A stretch of 64,000 nt of DNA, from the NCBI GenBank assembly GCA_033026295.1, contig CM065186.1, forward strand, positions 2,609,001 through 2,673,000, given 5' to 3'. The translations under genes and the position numbers were made by a program. Source of the stretch: Channa striata. Taxonomy: Eukaryota > Chordata > Actinopteri > Anabantiformes > Channidae. The notes below the pieces were generated by a model, which worked only from the letters and a program-made list of their open reading frames with translations, was not told the DNA's origin and did not search any database. This document shows positions 62,501 to 64,000 of this stretch, in pieces. Every line of letters starts with the position of its first letter. Position 1 is the first letter of the stretch.

Positions 62501-63590
62501 AGTATCACTGATGTATGATACACAGCGAGACCCAGAGATTTGCTCTTTAAACTGGTTTGTTCTCTTCGGGATTGTGGCGCAGAACTGACATTGTGCGTAC
62601 ACAGATTAAAGACTCAGTGTTTACCCTAGGATGGTATCTTTACTAATTGCATGCAAGACAAAAAGTGGTGTTAAAATAAATGTGAGCTAGAGCTCTTATT
62701 TGCATGAATGTATTATATGATTAATTATTAAAAAGTAGTTCATTCATATTCAGCACACACCACATTCTAATGCATTAATCATTCAGCTACTGATGTTAAA
62801 AGTGTCATGTTAGTAACATTATGCCATTGGTGCTTTAACTAAACTGACCAGCAGAAATTGTGCGGCAATAAAAGCATGTGCATGAAAACAAGTGGCGTAA
62901 TGTTCAAAACAAGCACAGGTATTACAGGGGTATGAGTAGTACTTAAAGTAGAAGAAATAAAGTCCCCCTTCATCTTATTGTGCAGAATGGCCTATGTTCT
63001 TTCTATTATTGTTATTATTGTTACTGGTTTTATTAACACATAATCATTTTTTCAGTGTTGTAGCACTAAAACCACATCGCTAACACAAGGTTAGATTTTA
63101 GTGAGTGTCTGTGATTTTTCGCACCCAAACATGGAAGTGACTTTGTTTCTGGTGTGCAGAACATTAAATTGTCAGAAGAATTTAATGTAAAAAAAAAAAG
63201 AAATGAAAAAGAAAAAAAAAAGTTTTTGAAAAATTATTTTGAGTTCAAAAAGAGTTCGTAATTTTAGGGACCCTACCCTTTAATCTTGCCATGCTAAAAA
63301 ATGCTTTCCTCTTATGTCTGCGTGTAGACATCAGAAACATTAGTGTTCATGCATGAATGTCGTACGCTCTGCTCCCTGTTCGTCAGAGGTGTCTCCAGTT
63401 TGACCAGGACTGCACGGTGTGGAACGCCAAGCAGCAGATCGTCTGCTCACTCAGTGAGTCGTTGTGGGACGTCTACAACTACGGCCTCTTCCAGCCGGCC
63501 GGAGACGGACGGGACGCAAAGTTTTTGGAGGAGGAGCGCGCCCTGCGTGACTACTCCCAGTCCTTTGAGAAGGGGGTGCCTTACCTGGAG
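59548..63590 (+). CDS. shank1: SHANK postsynaptic scaffold, first two coding exons (partial)
   Basis: SHANK proteins are master scaffolds of the postsynaptic density at excitatory synapses. Exon 59548-60042 encodes an acidic, low-complexity N-terminus (EDEEEEEEQ), a glutamine-rich part (HQQAANKQQHFIAANQQPHH) and the start of the SPN (ubiquitin-like FERM F0) domain, MVFRIGIPDIKQT. Exon 63387-63590 continues in phase with RCLQFDQDCTVWNAKQQIV, NYGLFQPAGDGRDAKFLEEE and SFEKGVPYLE, ending at a GTATGG donor. SFEKGVPYLE and the long acidic N-terminus point to SHANK1 over SHANK2/3, and SHANK1 lies on human 19q13.33 like the neighbours. Start chosen: the ATG at 59548, with A at -3 and an in-frame stop upstream. 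Ankyrin, SH3, PDZ and SAM domains must lie beyond 64 kb. Confidence 0.88.
60043..63386 (+). other. shank1 intron between its first two coding exons
   Basis: A 3.3-kb intron. It contains CA-rich tandem sequence at 61822-62031, a short G-rich patch (62160-62225) and poly-A runs near 63188-63222. No other gene was recognised. Confidence 0.7.
61822..62031. repeat. CA-rich tandem duplication with a period near 93 bp
   Basis: The segment starting at CACACAAATATATA (61831) recurs 93 bases later (61924). Both copies include CTCATGGGAACACACACA and CAACTCA. The array ends in a pure CA run (62006-62030). Confidence 0.75.
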
Positions 63591-64000
63591 GTATGGAGGT
63601 GGACACGGCGACTGTGTGCAGAAATACTGAGGTCCAGGTTTATTTGAGCATTGACACCTGCTTTAAAATCCTCTGATACTGATAGAAATATTTTAGGTAT
63701 TCATCATCTATTCTTTCATTCGTATTAGATATTGGCCTTAACATAACCGCACGACCTTAAATGTTAAGAGACTTCTCTGCACAGTCAACAATGATAATAT
63801 GATACTTGCTCCATGTATTTGTTGTCCTAATAGTTGTCAAATGTAATTATGTTAAGAGACAGTGAAGCTCATCTCTCCCCAAATTCCCAAATACAGTAAA
63901 GTACAGAGAACATTACCTTCGTTTCCTCAGGGCACTCTGTGTACTGTGTACTCTGAACAAATCCAGAAAAAAGAAGTTGAACGACTGCAGCTGTTAATAA
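63591..64000 (+). other. Start of the next shank1 intron
   Basis: Noncoding sequence after the GTATGG donor. The next SHANK exon (expected to begin with FRYK-type sequence) was not found before the window ends. Confidence 0.6.

Overview
The window is nuclear DNA of a ray-finned fish, probably a spiny-rayed (percomorph) teleost. It carries compact multi-exon vertebrate genes with GT-AG introns. It also has long (TG)n microsatellites and several interspersed repeat families that I recognise as common in teleosts. There are no prokaryotic genes. All exon models were made by eye from splice signals, reading-frame phase and remembered family sequence. No alignment or database search was run.

Layout, left to right. 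(1) 29-4441, minus strand: 5' part of an EPS8-like adaptor gene (PTB domain and central helical region; the SH3 part lies off the left edge), with a noncoding first exon near 5.35-5.48 kb. (2) 5.5-9.1 kb: intergenic, with a degraded PIF/Harbinger-type element (6136-7112) and a duplicated 116-bp block. (3) 9543-14405, plus: slc6a16-type SLC6 transporter, eleven coding exons, 653 aa, preceded by a CpG-rich promoter and followed by a large TG microsatellite and a 34-bp minisatellite. (4) 17695-18940, plus: a small three-exon type I membrane protein (193 aa), possibly the GFY (Goofy) orthologue by position. (5) 20309-28823, plus: slc17a7 (vesicular glutamate transporter 1), thirteen coding exons, 578 aa. 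(6) 31.9-32.4 kb: a CpG-rich promoter-like segment with no recognisable coding gene behind it. (7) 35918-41188, minus: a four-Ig-domain receptor whose cytoplasmic tail carries repeated YxxL pairs encoded by an 84-bp minisatellite, with a 1-base deletion that shifts the frame. (8) 41.2-59.4 kb: long gene-poor stretch with transposon remnants. (9) 59548-63590 and beyond, plus: first two coding exons of a shank1-like postsynaptic scaffold, with several upstream ORFs before its start.

The set EPS8L1, SLC6A16, GFY, SLC17A7 and SHANK1 is, from memory, spread over human 19q13.33-q13.42, so the window looks like a conserved vertebrate linkage group. Three of its genes act in neurons: SLC17A7 loads glutamate into synaptic vesicles, SHANK1 organises the postsynaptic density, and SLC6A16 belongs to the SLC6 neurotransmitter and amino-acid transporter family. 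The Ig receptor does not fit this set and looks like an immune gene lying between them. It is the most unusual locus here.
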